The translations under genes were made by a program, and so were the position numbers. Positions 43,656-55,668 of a stretch of 64,000 bases of DNA are shown here, in pieces. The notes beneath the pieces are model-generated. The model saw only the letters and a list, made by a program, of their open reading frames with translations, was not told where the DNA came from and searched no databases. Origin of the DNA: Methylobacterium gnaphalii (GTDB taxonomy: Bacteria > Pseudomonadota > Alphaproteobacteria > Rhizobiales > Beijerinckiaceae); assembly GCF_007992215.1 (NCBI RefSeq), contig NZ_BJZV01000016.1, positions 1 through 64,000 on the forward strand. The letters run 5' to 3'. Position 1 is the stretch's first letter. Every line of letters starts with the position of its first letter.

Positions 43656-44930
43656 ATGACCGATTTCCACAAGCCGACTCGGCGTGCCCTGTTGAAAGGC
43701 GCAGGTGCCGCGGGTTTCGCCCTTGGATCTGGCGCGGTCACCGGCTTCCCCGCCGTGATCTCGGCCGAGCCCGTCACTCTTCGCTATCTCGGCACGGCGG
43801 TGAACCAGTCGGCCGACATCGTGAAGAAAGTGAAGGAAGATCTCGGCATCAACCTCGAATACATCCCCGTGATCACGGACGAGGTGACGAAGCGCGTCGT
43901 TACGCAGCCGAATTCCTTCGACATCCTCGATACCGAGTTCTTTAGCCTGAAGAAGATCATTCCCTCGGGCAACATCGTCGGCATGGATGCCAAACGCATC
44001 AAGAACGCCGATAAGATCACCAGCGTTTTCACGAAGGGCGAAGTCGACGGCAAGAAGATCGGCGATCAGGGCACTGCGCCGAAGAAGGTGTTTTATCTCG
44101 AAGGGCAGTCGAGCAAGAGCTTCGCCAGCTCGCCGACCGAGTGGATCACGCTGATCCCCGTGACCTACAACGCCGATACGCTCGGCATCCGTCCGGACCT
44201 GATCAAGCGGCCGATCTCAAGCTGGAAGGAGCTCCTGAACTCCGAGTTCAAGGGCAAGGCCTCGATCCTGAACATCCCCTCGATCGGCATCATGGATGCG
44301 GCAATGGTGGTGGAGTCGATGGGTGACTACACCTACGGCGACAAGGGCAACATGACGAAGGCCGAGATCGACCGCACCATCAAGGTCCTGATCGAGGCTA
44401 AGCGCGCCGGTCAGTTCCGCGCCTTCTGGCAGGACTTCAACGAATCCGTGAACCTGATGGCCTCGGGCGAGACGGTAATCCAGTCGATGTGGTCGCCCGC
44501 CGTCACCAAGGTCCGCACGCAGGGCGTGGCTTGCGTTTACCAGCCCCTCAAGGAGGGCTACCGTGCCTGGGCGACGGGCTTCGGCCTGCCGAAGACGCTC
44601 ACCGGCAAGAAGCTCGACGCGACCTACGACTTCATCAACTGGTTCCTGTCCGGCTGGGCCGGCGCCTATCTCAACCGCCAGGGTTACTATTCGGCCGTGC
44701 TGGACACCGCCAAGACCCACATGGAGCCCTACGAGTGGGCCTACTGGATGGAGGGTAAGGCTGCCGAGAAGGACATCCGCGGCCCCGATGGATCCGTGCT
44801 GGAGAAGGCCGGGACCGTGCGTGACGGCGGCTCGTTCGAGGCCCGCATGGGCTCCGTCGCCTGCTGGAACGCGGTGATGGACGAGAACACCTATATGGTC
44901 CGCAAGTGGAACGAGTTCATCGCGGCGTGA
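43656..44930 (+). CDS. Tat-exported substrate-binding protein, polyamine type
   Basis: 424 residues from ATG 43656 (GAGGA upstream; ATG 43641 lacks a site). PTRRALLKGAGAAGFALG is a clear Tat signal. The mature part begins EPVTLRYLGTAVNQSADIVKKVKEDLG and is a type-2 periplasmic binding protein of the PotD family, with LIPVTYNADTLGIRP, FKGKASILNIPSIGIMDAA, and SAVLDTAKTHM. Ligand not predictable; Tat export is less common for this family and is shared with the neighbouring formamidase-family enzyme. Confidence 0.88.
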   Translation: MTDFHKPTRRALLKGAGAAGFALGSGAVTGFPAVISAEPVTLRYLGTAVNQSADIVKKVKEDLGINLEYIPVITDEVTKRVVTQPNSFDILDTEFFSLKKIIPSGNIVGMDAKRIKNADKITSVFTKGEVDGKKIGDQGTAPKKVFYLEGQSSKSFASSPTEWITLIPVTYNADTLGIRPDLIKRPISSWKELLNSEFKGKASILNIPSIGIMDAAMVVESMGDYTYGDKGNMTKAEIDRTIKVLIEAKRAGQFRAFWQDFNESVNLMASGETVIQSMWSPAVTKVRTQGVACVYQPLKEGYRAWATGFGLPKTLTGKKLDATYDFINWFLSGWAGAYLNRQGYYSAVLDTAKTHMEPYEWAYWMEGKAAEKDIRGPDGSVLEKAGTVRDGGSFEARMGSVACWNAVMDENTYMVRKWNEFIAA

Positions 44931-44946
44931 GCCTGGAGCCTCGCTC

Positions 44947-45891
44947 GTGACAGAACTCGTGTTACCGACATCCGCGGCGGCCTCGAACGAGGCCGCCGAA
45001 AAGAAGCCGGCAACGGCTTCCCGTCGCCGCAACGGCCTCGCCTATTGGCAGGCGGCGCCGATGGCCTTCGTCTTCCTGGTCTTCCTCGTCGTGCCGCTCG
45101 TGCTGACCGTCGTCGTCAGCTTCTGGCAGTACAATGAATACGAAATCATCCCGGCTTTCACGCTGCAGAATTATGCGGATGTCTTCGAGGGCTGCCTCTC
45201 ACTCAGCGAGCCCTGCACCACGGTGCGGACCTATCTCTCGACACTGAAGTTCTGCCTGCTCGCCTGGCTCTTCACCCTCGGAATCGGCTTCACGGTGGCC
45301 TATTTCCTGGCCTTCCAGATCCGCAGCCGAACCACGCAGATGGTGCTGTTCCTGATCTGCACGATCCCGTTCTGGACCTCGAACGTGATCCGCATGATCT
45401 CGTGGATGCCCCTGCTCGGACGCAACGGCCTCGTCAACGAGACCCTGCAGCGGATGGGACTGATCTCGAAGCCGATCGAGGGTCTGCTCTATTCGGACTT
45501 CTCGGTCGTTCTCGCCTGCGTGCATCTCTACACGGTCTTTATGATCGTCCCGATCTTCAACAGCATGGCACGCATCGACCGTTCGCTGATCGAGGCAGCC
45601 TACGATGCCGGGGCGACGGGATGGCAGACCTTGCGCAACGTCGTCATCCCGCTCTGCAAGCCCGGCATCGCCATCGGCTCTATCTTCGTGATCACGCTGG
45701 TGATGGGCGATTTCGTTACCGTCGGCGTGATGGGAGGCCAGCAGATCGCCTCCGTCGGCAAGGTCATCCAGGTGCAGATGTCCTACCTGCAATTCCCGAT
45801 GGCGGCGGCGAACGCCGTCGTGCTGCTCGGCGCCGTGATGCTGATGATCCTCGCTCTCGGCCGGGTCATCGATCTCAGGAAGGAACTGTGA
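44947..45891 (+). CDS. ABC transporter permease, PotB type
   Basis: 314 residues from GTG 44947. Six membrane spans with the EAAYDAGATGWQTLRNVVIPLCKPGIAIG cytoplasmic loop that contacts the ATPase. A charged 30-residue N-terminus precedes span 1. It overlaps no gene but is 16 bases after the binding protein and two bases before the second permease. Confidence 0.9.
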   Translation: MTELVLPTSAAASNEAAEKKPATASRRRNGLAYWQAAPMAFVFLVFLVVPLVLTVVVSFWQYNEYEIIPAFTLQNYADVFEGCLSLSEPCTTVRTYLSTLKFCLLAWLFTLGIGFTVAYFLAFQIRSRTTQMVLFLICTIPFWTSNVIRMISWMPLLGRNGLVNETLQRMGLISKPIEGLLYSDFSVVLACVHLYTVFMIVPIFNSMARIDRSLIEAAYDAGATGWQTLRNVVIPLCKPGIAIGSIFVITLVMGDFVTVGVMGGQQIASVGKVIQVQMSYLQFPMAAANAVVLLGAVMLMILALGRVIDLRKEL

Positions 45892-45892
45892 G

Positions 45893-46780
45893 GTGAGCGA
45901 CCGTCCGCGCGGCATCGGCTTCTATGGCCTGGCCCTGTTCTTCGCCCTGTTCGTCCTGTTCCTCTACGGGCCGACCCTGACGATCCTCGTGCTCAGTTTC
46001 CAGGGGCCGGAGGGCGGTCTCACCTTTCCGATGAACGGCGTCTCGACGCATTGGTTCGCCAAGCTCTGGGAAGGCGCCGGGGTCGTCGACATCTGGGCGG
46101 CTCTGGCGCGTTCGCTGCGCCTCGGGCTCGCGGTGATGCTGCTCACCGTCGTGATCGCGTTCTTCGCCGGGCTTGCATTCCGCAAGCATTTCCGTGGCGA
46201 GGGTGGGCTGTTCGTGCTCGCGATCGCGAGCCTGATTGTGCCATCGATCGTGGTGTCGCTCGGGATCGGACTGGAATTCCGGCTGATCGATGAGGCAATC
46301 AATGCCATGGCTTCGGCGACCGGCTGGGAATGGCTGCAGGACCACGGCACGCTGATGGGGCTATCGACCTCGGCACTCGGTGCACATCTGACGTGGACGC
46401 TTCCCTTCGGCCTCCTGATCATGTTCGCGGTCTTCAACCGCTTCGATCCGGCCTACGAGGAGGCCGCCCGCGATCTCGGCGCGAGCGGCGCCCAGACGCT
46501 CCGCCATGCCGTGGTGCCGATCCTGGCGCCCTCGCTGGTTGGCGTCGCCCTTTTCGGCTTTACTCTGTCCTTCGACGAGCTGGCGCGAACCAGCCAGGCC
46601 ATCGGTGGCCGTAACACCCTGCCGCTCGAACTCCAGGGCCTGACCACCACGGTGACGACGCCCGAGATCTACGCGCTGGGCACGCTCACCACCGGGATGT
46701 CGCTGGTTGTGATCGCCTCGGCCCTGTGCGCCGTCCTCTGGCTTCAGCGCCGGCGTGCCCGGAGAGGATTGCTCGCCTGA
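45893..46780 (+). CDS. ABC transporter permease, PotC type
   Basis: 295 residues from GTG 45893, immediately after the PotB-type gene. Six spans and the conserved EEAARDLGASGAQTLRHAVVPILAPSLVG loop identify it as the second permease. LSFDELARTSQAIGGRNTLPLELQGL near the C-terminus is typical for PotC-like proteins. Confidence 0.9.
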   Translation: MSDRPRGIGFYGLALFFALFVLFLYGPTLTILVLSFQGPEGGLTFPMNGVSTHWFAKLWEGAGVVDIWAALARSLRLGLAVMLLTVVIAFFAGLAFRKHFRGEGGLFVLAIASLIVPSIVVSLGIGLEFRLIDEAINAMASATGWEWLQDHGTLMGLSTSALGAHLTWTLPFGLLIMFAVFNRFDPAYEEAARDLGASGAQTLRHAVVPILAPSLVGVALFGFTLSFDELARTSQAIGGRNTLPLELQGLTTTVTTPEIYALGTLTTGMSLVVIASALCAVLWLQRRRARRGLLA

Positions 46781-46875
46781 CCGGCGGGCTGGCGCGATGT
46801 CACCGCACACACGGCCCAAGCTTGGCCGTTAGATTGCATACTTGATCTGGTCAGCCTCAACTCCGGAGCGATCAG

Positions 46876-48318
46876 ATGTGTCTTGGTGACGACCCGACCT
46901 GTGCCGCCTTCGCGGAGCATCGCCTCCGATATCGTCGTGACATGGAGCCGGAGCGCCGGGCGTTCCTGAAGAGCAGCTTCGTCGCCACGGGCGGCATGGC
47001 CGCCATGGCGGCCGGCGGTCTCTCGCTGGTCAGCCCGGCTTTGGCCGAGGCAAGCCATTCGAAGCTCAAGCACACCGCTCACTACCATCTGCCCGCCAAT
47101 GCGGAGACCGTGCACTGGGGCTATTTCTCCAAGAGCCTCAAGCCACAGGTCGAGATTGCCTCCGGCGATTTCGTGACCATCGAGACCCTGACCCATCAGG
47201 CGAGCGACGATGCCGAACGCATGATCGACGGCGACCCCGGTGCAGAGAGCGTCTATCTCTGGACGAAGGACAAGATGGGCGTGAGCCCGCGCGGCGCAGG
47301 CCCGATGGATGCCAAGCTTGGCCCCGGCGGTGGCCTCGGCGTGCATATCTGCACGGGGCCGGTGGCCATTCGCGGGGCCGAGCCAGGTGACGTGCTCGAG
47401 GTGCGCATCCTCGACGTGGCGCCACGCCCCAGCGCGAACCCGAAATTCAAGGGCCTCGCCTTCGGCAGCAACGCGGCGGCCTGGTGGGGCTACCACTACA
47501 AGGACCTCATCACCGGCGACAAACCGCGCGAGGTGGTGACCATCTACGAGGTCGATGCCACCGGTAACCGCGACTGGGCCCGCGCCGTCTACAGCTTTCG
47601 CTGGCCCGGCGTGACCGATCCGTTCGGCGTCTCGCATCCGACGATCGACTATCCTGGCTTGCCGGTCGACCACTCGAAGACGAAGCGCAATTTCGAGGTC
47701 CTGAAGGGCATCCGCGTGCCGATCCGCCCGCATTTCGGCACGATGGGCCTCGCGCCGGCCGAGTCCGACAAAGTGAACTCGATCCCGCCCAGCTATACCG
47801 GCGGCAACATCGACAACTGGCGCATCGGCAAGGGCGCGACGATGTACTATCCGGTGGCGGTGCCGGGCGCGATGTTCTCGGTGGGCGATCCTCATGCGAG
47901 CCAGGGTGATTCCGAACTCTGCGGTACGGCGATCGAGTGCTCGCTCACCGGCACCTTCCAGTTCATCCTCCACAAGAAGGCCGATCTCGCCGGCACCTCG
48001 CTGGAGGCGCTCGACTTCCCGATGATCGAGACCAGCGAGGACTGGGTGCTGTCGGGCTTCAGCTACCCCAACTACCTCAAGGATCTCGGCCCCGAGGCGC
48101 AGAGTGCGATCTTCGAGAAATCCTCCATCGACCTCGCCATGCGCGACGCCTTCCGCAAGATGCGCCAGTTCCTGATGCACGCGAAGGGACTGACGGAGGA
48201 CGAGGCGATCTCGCTGATGTCGATCGCCGTCGACTTCGGCATCACCCAGGTCGTCGACGGCAACTGGGGCGTCCACGCCATCGTCAAGAAGGCGATCTTC
48301 GCCGAACGGCCGGTGTGA
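46876..48318 (+). CDS. Tat-exported acetamidase/formamidase-family (FmdA) hydrolase
   Basis: 480 residues from ATG 46876 (GGAG seven bases upstream); ATG 46942 is an alternative start right before the Tat motif. ERRAFLKSSFVATGG is a textbook Tat signal, with probable cleavage after SPALA. The mature enzyme has the FmdA pattern: ETVHWGYFSKSLKPQVEIASGD, GVHICTGPVAIRGAEPGDVLEVRI, PIRPHFGTMGLAP, GGNIDN and VGDPHASQGDSELCGTAIE. FmdA enzymes are zinc-dependent amide hydrolases and normally cytosolic, about 410 residues. Periplasmic placement next to an importer suggests extracellular ammonia release or substrate trimming before uptake. Confidence 0.88.
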   Translation: MCLGDDPTCAAFAEHRLRYRRDMEPERRAFLKSSFVATGGMAAMAAGGLSLVSPALAEASHSKLKHTAHYHLPANAETVHWGYFSKSLKPQVEIASGDFVTIETLTHQASDDAERMIDGDPGAESVYLWTKDKMGVSPRGAGPMDAKLGPGGGLGVHICTGPVAIRGAEPGDVLEVRILDVAPRPSANPKFKGLAFGSNAAAWWGYHYKDLITGDKPREVVTIYEVDATGNRDWARAVYSFRWPGVTDPFGVSHPTIDYPGLPVDHSKTKRNFEVLKGIRVPIRPHFGTMGLAPAESDKVNSIPPSYTGGNIDNWRIGKGATMYYPVAVPGAMFSVGDPHASQGDSELCGTAIECSLTGTFQFILHKKADLAGTSLEALDFPMIETSEDWVLSGFSYPNYLKDLGPEAQSAIFEKSSIDLAMRDAFRKMRQFLMHAKGLTEDEAISLMSIAVDFGITQVVDGNWGVHAIVKKAIFAERPV

Positions 48319-48344
48319 TCGTCCTTCGGCTGCAGGGCGCCCCC

Positions 48345-51100
<2,756 letters not shown>

Positions 51101-51104
<4 letters not shown>

Positions 51105-51928
51105 CGGGCGGTCCCTTCCTCGAATTCCCGGCGGATTTCCTCCGCGAGCAGCCCCGTCACGTGCTGGCGCCAATCCGGCGAGCCATGGGGATCGTCGTAC
51201 CAGCCGACCCCTTGGGTTCCGTCTGCAATGGCCTGCCGGAGCGCGGCCGCATCCGGCAGGCCGGGGAAGGACAGCCGAACGGGGCGCGGCGTCGATGCCG
51301 TGACGATCAGCGTGAACCCGCCGGATGGGCCCAAGCTTCCGACGAGAAGTGCGCCTGACCGGCCGTTCGGGGACAGCGAGATCTGCCGGAAAGCTGTGCG
51401 GCGTCGTAGAGCCTCGGTCGGCACGTCGATGCTGCGCAGCAGCTCGCCAGCTCTCAGCGCCGTCTTCTGCGGCCCCAGCACGAACTCCATCACCGGAAGA
51501 TGACGCGTGCTGCCATCGACCGCGAGGAGCGTGCAGACGCCGTCGAGAGCTGCCGTCAGAGCGATCATCGGCCCCGCCGGAAGCGCCATGCAGAGATTGC
51601 CGCCCACGGTGGCGCGGTTCCAAATCTTGAACGAGCCGAGCAAGGCACGGCAGCATTGGTTGATGAGCGGTGCTGCGAGCCAATCCGTGGGGAGCTCCAG
51701 CCGGTTGAGTTCGGCGATGGTGCAGGTCGCAGCAATGCCGAGGCCGTCGGGGCGGATCGTGCTCGGCTGCCAATGAAAGCTCGAAAGGTCGATGAGCCGG
51801 GTCAGGCTCGGCTGCGGTTCCGAGAACAGCCACGTGCCACCCGCGAGCCACGCATCGCCGGCCTCCCAGGAGGGAAGCTCGTCGAGCCCGCGGGGCGTCA
51901 GAACGCTGCTGATGGTCGTGAGATCCAT
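51101..51928 (-). CDS. FAD-binding subunit of the molybdenum hydroxylase (CoxM-like)
   Basis: 275 residues. The FAD-binding blocks are EAGDAWLAGGTWLFSEPQPSLTRLIDLS (short form of AGGT) and KIWNRATVGGNLCMALPAGPMI (normally TVGGNI/CN...PAAD). The C-terminal CO-dehydrogenase flavoprotein domain follows. It carries electrons from the FeS clusters to the acceptor. The gene is first in the minus-strand unit and translationally coupled to the fused FeS-Mo gene. Confidence 0.88.
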
Positions 51929-52044
51929 GATCGCGCCGCTTGCAAGAGTCCGTCCAAAGCAAAGCTCGCCAAAACAAAGTTCGCATCGTCATCGCCCGGA
52001 TGATCGCTAAGCGCGCGTCCCGGCCCTCAAATGTACTGCGGATG

Positions 52045-52962
52045 TCAGCGGCGAAACGGGGTCGCCAGTGCGCGCGGCGCTGTCTGGCGCCCGACGAGGC
52101 CGGCGACCGCGAGGAACGCCAGGAGATACGGCATCATGATCAGGAGCGCATTCGGCACGTCTAATCCGATGGCCGGCAGCTGGAACTGGAGGGCCGTAGC
52201 CGCCCCGAACACGAAACAGGCGACCACCGTGCGGCCCACCGTCCAGTTGCCGAAGATCACGGCGGCGATCGCAAGATACCCGGCGCCGTTGGTCATCCCT
52301 TCCGTGAAGGTGTGGATGTCGCCGATGGACAGGAAGGTGCCGGCGAGCGCCGCGAGCATGCCGGTCATCAGGATGGCGCCGAAGCGCAGGGCCTCGACCG
52401 ACAGCCCGGCGCGTTCGAGGGTGCGCGGATCGTCGCCTGCCGCCGTCAGCGCGATCCCGATCGCGGTCTGGCGGAGCACGAAGGCCGCCAAGATGACGAC
52501 CACGATGGCTGCATAGACGAGCCAGACCTGCCGGAAGACCGCCTCTCCAAAGACTGGGATGTCGCCGAGAAGTGGCGGTGTCCAGGCGGGGAAGCCGGGG
52601 ATGGTCTCGCGCGAGCGCGCGCCGAAGATCTCGCGATAGGCAAGCGTCGTTGCGCCAAGGACCAGGATGTTGAGGCCGAGGCCGGTGACGATCTGGTTCG
52701 CGCGTAGGACGACGGTGAGAAACGCCTGGATCAGTGCCACGGGCAGCGCCGCCAGGAGGCCGACAAGAAGCCCGAGCGAGGGAGATCCCGTGGCCCAGGC
52801 CCCGACGGCGCCTCCGAAGGCGCCCGCGAGCATCATGCCCTCGATGCTCATGTTGAGGACCCCTGCCCGCTCGCTGATCAGCTCGCCGATGGCGGCCAAG
52901 AGCAGCGGCATAGCGAGGCGGATCGAGGAGCCGATGAAGACGGCGAGAAGTGCGGCGGTCAT
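52045..52962 (-). CDS. ABC transporter permease 2, BMP type, system 3
   Basis: 305 residues. The GELISERAGVLNMSIEGMMLAGAFGG motif identifies the NupQ-like permease; VLRANQIVTGLGLNILVLG and TGMLAALAGTFLSIGDIHTF follow. It is the last gene of a minus-strand transporter operon, seven bases after the other permease, and 117 bases before the molybdenum hydroxylase, so the two units may be co-transcribed. Confidence 0.9.
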   Translation of the reverse strand: MTAALLAVFIGSSIRLAMPLLLAAIGELISERAGVLNMSIEGMMLAGAFGGAVGAWATGSPSLGLLVGLLAALPVALIQAFLTVVLRANQIVTGLGLNILVLGATTLAYREIFGARSRETIPGFPAWTPPLLGDIPVFGEAVFRQVWLVYAAIVVVILAAFVLRQTAIGIALTAAGDDPRTLERAGLSVEALRFGAILMTGMLAALAGTFLSIGDIHTFTEGMTNGAGYLAIAAVIFGNWTVGRTVVACFVFGAATALQFQLPAIGLDVPNALLIMMPYLLAFLAVAGLVGRQTAPRALATPFRR

Positions 52963-52969
52963 CCTCGTT

Positions 52970-54049
52970 TCAATGCCCGGCGTCGCGCCGGTCGAGCCAA
53001 TAGGCCGCTCCGGCGACGGTGAGGATGATGAGCCCCTGCATGACCTGAATCAGTGCCGTGGGGATGCTTGCCCCCATCTCCATGCTGATCCCAGCCGAAC
53101 GGAGGAAGCCGAACAGCAGTGAGGCCGCGATGACACCGAGGACCGATCCTCGCGAGAGCAATCCGACGACGAGTCCATCGTAGCCGTAGCCCGAGGAGAA
53201 GCCGGCCCGTAGCGAGTATTGTTCTCCGAGCAGCATCAGGCCGCCGGCAAGGCCGCCGAAGGCGCCGGCGATCGCGAGCGCCGTCACGACCGTCGTGGCG
53301 TAGGAGAAGCCGGCGCGGGTCGCGGCGGTCGGATTGAGCCCGACTGCGTGGAGCTGGAAGCCGAAGCGCGAGCGTGTCAGGACGAGAGCGACCACCACGG
53401 CGAGGACGATCGCGGCCAAGAGTCCGGCCGTCACGGGTGCGGCGGCATCACCGGTCAGGAGCGGGATCTGGGTCGCCTCGGGAACCGGCAGCGATTCCGG
53501 AAGGGTCGCGGCGCTCGTCATGGGCTGGCGCAGCAGCGCCGTCGACTGGACGCACCAATAGACCAGCCAGACTGCAATGAAGGAGAGCAGCAGCGTGCTG
53601 ATGACCTCGTTGGTGCCGATCCGCGCCTTCAGGACTCCTGCCAAGGCACCCCAGGCGGTCCCCGCCAAGGTCGCACCGAGAAGGGGAACGAGGAAAGCCA
53701 ACCCGAAGGGCAGCGCGCCGACCCCGTGCTGCAGGGCAAGAGCCGTCGCAGCAATCCCGCCCACGGCGATCTGGCCCTCGCCTCCGACATTGGTCAGCCC
53801 AGCACGGTTCGCCAGGATGAAGCCGAGCCCGATCAGCGCGTAGACGACCGATCGATTGAGCGAAACCGAGATCGCATAGGGCGATCCGATCGTGCCGTCG
53901 ACAAAGCTCTCGAGGGCATCGCGGAAAGGCACGCCGAGCATCGCAATCAGGGCGATGCCGGCCAAGGCTGCTGTGAGCACCGCGAGGACAGGAACCAGGA
54001 GCCCCAGCGGCGCACGGCCAGTGCCGAGCAAAGTCGAGCTCGCGCTCAT
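52970..54049 (-). CDS. ABC transporter permease 1, BMP type, system 3
   Basis: 359 residues starting at an ATGA overlap with the ATPase stop. RAGLTNVGGEGQIAVGGIAATALALQ and GTNEVISTLLLSFIAVWLVYW are the family blocks, with SSGYGYDGLVVGLLSRGSVLG near the end. About nine to ten spans. Pairs with the next permease. Confidence 0.9.
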   Translation of the reverse strand: MSASSTLLGTGRAPLGLLVPVLAVLTAALAGIALIAMLGVPFRDALESFVDGTIGSPYAISVSLNRSVVYALIGLGFILANRAGLTNVGGEGQIAVGGIAATALALQHGVGALPFGLAFLVPLLGATLAGTAWGALAGVLKARIGTNEVISTLLLSFIAVWLVYWCVQSTALLRQPMTSAATLPESLPVPEATQIPLLTGDAAAPVTAGLLAAIVLAVVVALVLTRSRFGFQLHAVGLNPTAATRAGFSYATTVVTALAIAGAFGGLAGGLMLLGEQYSLRAGFSSGYGYDGLVVGLLSRGSVLGVIAASLLFGFLRSAGISMEMGASIPTALIQVMQGLIILTVAGAAYWLDRRDAGH

Positions 54050-55668
54050 GCGGCCTTCTCCGAAATCGCGGGCTCTTCGGGAGCAGCCTGGCCGGCCATC
54101 ATCGCGCCGATGGCGTTGCGGTGACGAGGATCGGACGGTCGCTCGCCGACGATGCGGCCGCGATAGATCACCGCGATCCGATGGGCGACGGTCAGGACCT
54201 CGTCGAGTTCGGACGAGATCAGCAGCACTGCGACGCCACGGGAAGCCGCCTCCCGGATCAGCGCATAGACCGCCTCGACCGCGCCGACATCGAGCCCGCG
54301 GGTTGGCTGGGCGGCCAACAGGAACCGCAGGCCAGGCGCGGTTAGCTCACGAGCGAGCACCGCCTTCTGCTGGTTGCCGCCTGAGAGACGGCCGAAGCGT
54401 GCATCGGGTCCGGTCGCGCGCACGTCGAAGCGCTGCATCATTTCGGCCGCGGCGTCGTACATTGCCTGACGCCGCAGCAGGCCGAAACGCGTGAAATCGC
54501 CGGTGCGGTTGAGAAAGATGTTCTCGGCGACGCTCATGTCGACGATCGCACCGACACGGTGTCGATCCTCAGGAACGATACCGATTCCGGCTTGCGTGAA
54601 GGCGGTCGGCTTGCGTCCCGTCAGATCCTGCTCGCCGAGAAAGAGTCGGCCGCTATCGGGAGCGCGCAGGCCCGCCAGAATGAGCCCTAGCTCGCTCTGC
54701 CCATTGCCCTCAACGCCGGCGAGCCCGACGATCTCGCCGGCGCGCAGGGTCAGCGTAACGCCGTTGAGCCGCGTGGCGCCATCCGCGTCACGCTGCGAGA
54801 TGTTGTCGATCTGGAGGACATCCGGGCCGGCTGGAATCTCGGCGGGCTTCGGTTTGTCCGGCTTCTCCGCAGGGCCTGCCTCGGCAACACCGAGTGTGGC
54901 GGCCATTGCCGAATCCAGAGTGTCGAGGTCGCGACGGATCATGGCGCGCACCAGCCGCTCGATCTCGCGGGCCGGTGCCTCCGATGTCGCCGCGACCTGC
55001 CCCTGGCGAAGAACGGTCGCGCGATCGGCCGCCTCCCGGATCTCGGCGAGCTTGTGGGTTACGAGCAGGACCGCCGCGCCCTCCTCCGCGACCCGGCGGC
55101 AGACGCCGAGCAGGCTGCGGATCTCGTCGGGCAGCAGCACCGCCGTCGGCTCGTCGAGGATGAGCAGGCGCGGCTCCAGCATCAGGCACTTGACGATCTC
55201 GACCCGCTGGCGCTCGCCGATCGAGAGATCGCCGACACGTGCGAAAGGCGCGAGCGCGAGGCCGTATCGCTCCGCGAGCCCATCGAGGCGCCTGGCCCAG
55301 CCGCGCCGGTCGAGGATGCCCCGGACGCGGCCGAGCATCAGGTTATCGACGACGCTCATCTCGTCGACGAGACTGAAATGCTGATGAACCATCGCGATCC
55401 CGGCCGCGAGGGCGTCCCGCGGCCCAACCGGACGATAGGGCTTACCCTCGACGCGCATCTCGCCCTCGCTCGGCGGATGCATGCCGAAGACGAGATTGCA
55501 GAGCGTCGATTTCCCAGCGCCGTTCTCGCCGAGCAGGCAATGGACTTCGCCCGCCCGGATCGTCAGGTCGACGGCCGACAGCGCGGTGAACGCGCCGAAT
55601 CGACGGGTCAGCCCGTCGAGTTCGAGCAGGGCGCCGGAGGATTTCGCGTCCGTGACGGGAGCGTTCAC
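54046..55668 (-). CDS. ABC transporter ATPase, BMP type, system 3
   Basis: 540 residues from GTG 55668, which overlaps the binding-protein stop (GTGA). Domain 1 has GENGAGKSTLCNLVFGM, LSIGERQRVEIVKCL and LLILDEPTAVLLP. Domain 2, after a Pro/Lys-rich linker, has GVEGNGQSELGLILAG, LSGGNQQKAVLARELT and FLLAAQPTRGLDVGA, the typical degenerate site. Longer upstream reading would overlap the binding-protein gene and is rejected. Confidence 0.92.
   Translation of the reverse strand: MNAPVTDAKSSGALLELDGLTRRFGAFTALSAVDLTIRAGEVHCLLGENGAGKSTLCNLVFGMHPPSEGEMRVEGKPYRPVGPRDALAAGIAMVHQHFSLVDEMSVVDNLMLGRVRGILDRRGWARRLDGLAERYGLALAPFARVGDLSIGERQRVEIVKCLMLEPRLLILDEPTAVLLPDEIRSLLGVCRRVAEEGAAVLLVTHKLAEIREAADRATVLRQGQVAATSEAPAREIERLVRAMIRRDLDTLDSAMAATLGVAEAGPAEKPDKPKPAEIPAGPDVLQIDNISQRDADGATRLNGVTLTLRAGEIVGLAGVEGNGQSELGLILAGLRAPDSGRLFLGEQDLTGRKPTAFTQAGIGIVPEDRHRVGAIVDMSVAENIFLNRTGDFTRFGLLRRQAMYDAAAEMMQRFDVRATGPDARFGRLSGGNQQKAVLARELTAPGLRFLLAAQPTRGLDVGAVEAVYALIREAASRGVAVLLISSELDEVLTVAHRIAVIYRGRIVGERPSDPRHRNAIGAMMAGQAAPEEPAISEKAA

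Noticed and set aside
46834..46843. TTGCATACTT upstream of the exported FmdA-family gene
   Set aside because: Only seven of ten bases match the operator consensus; too weak to annotate, though its position would fit.
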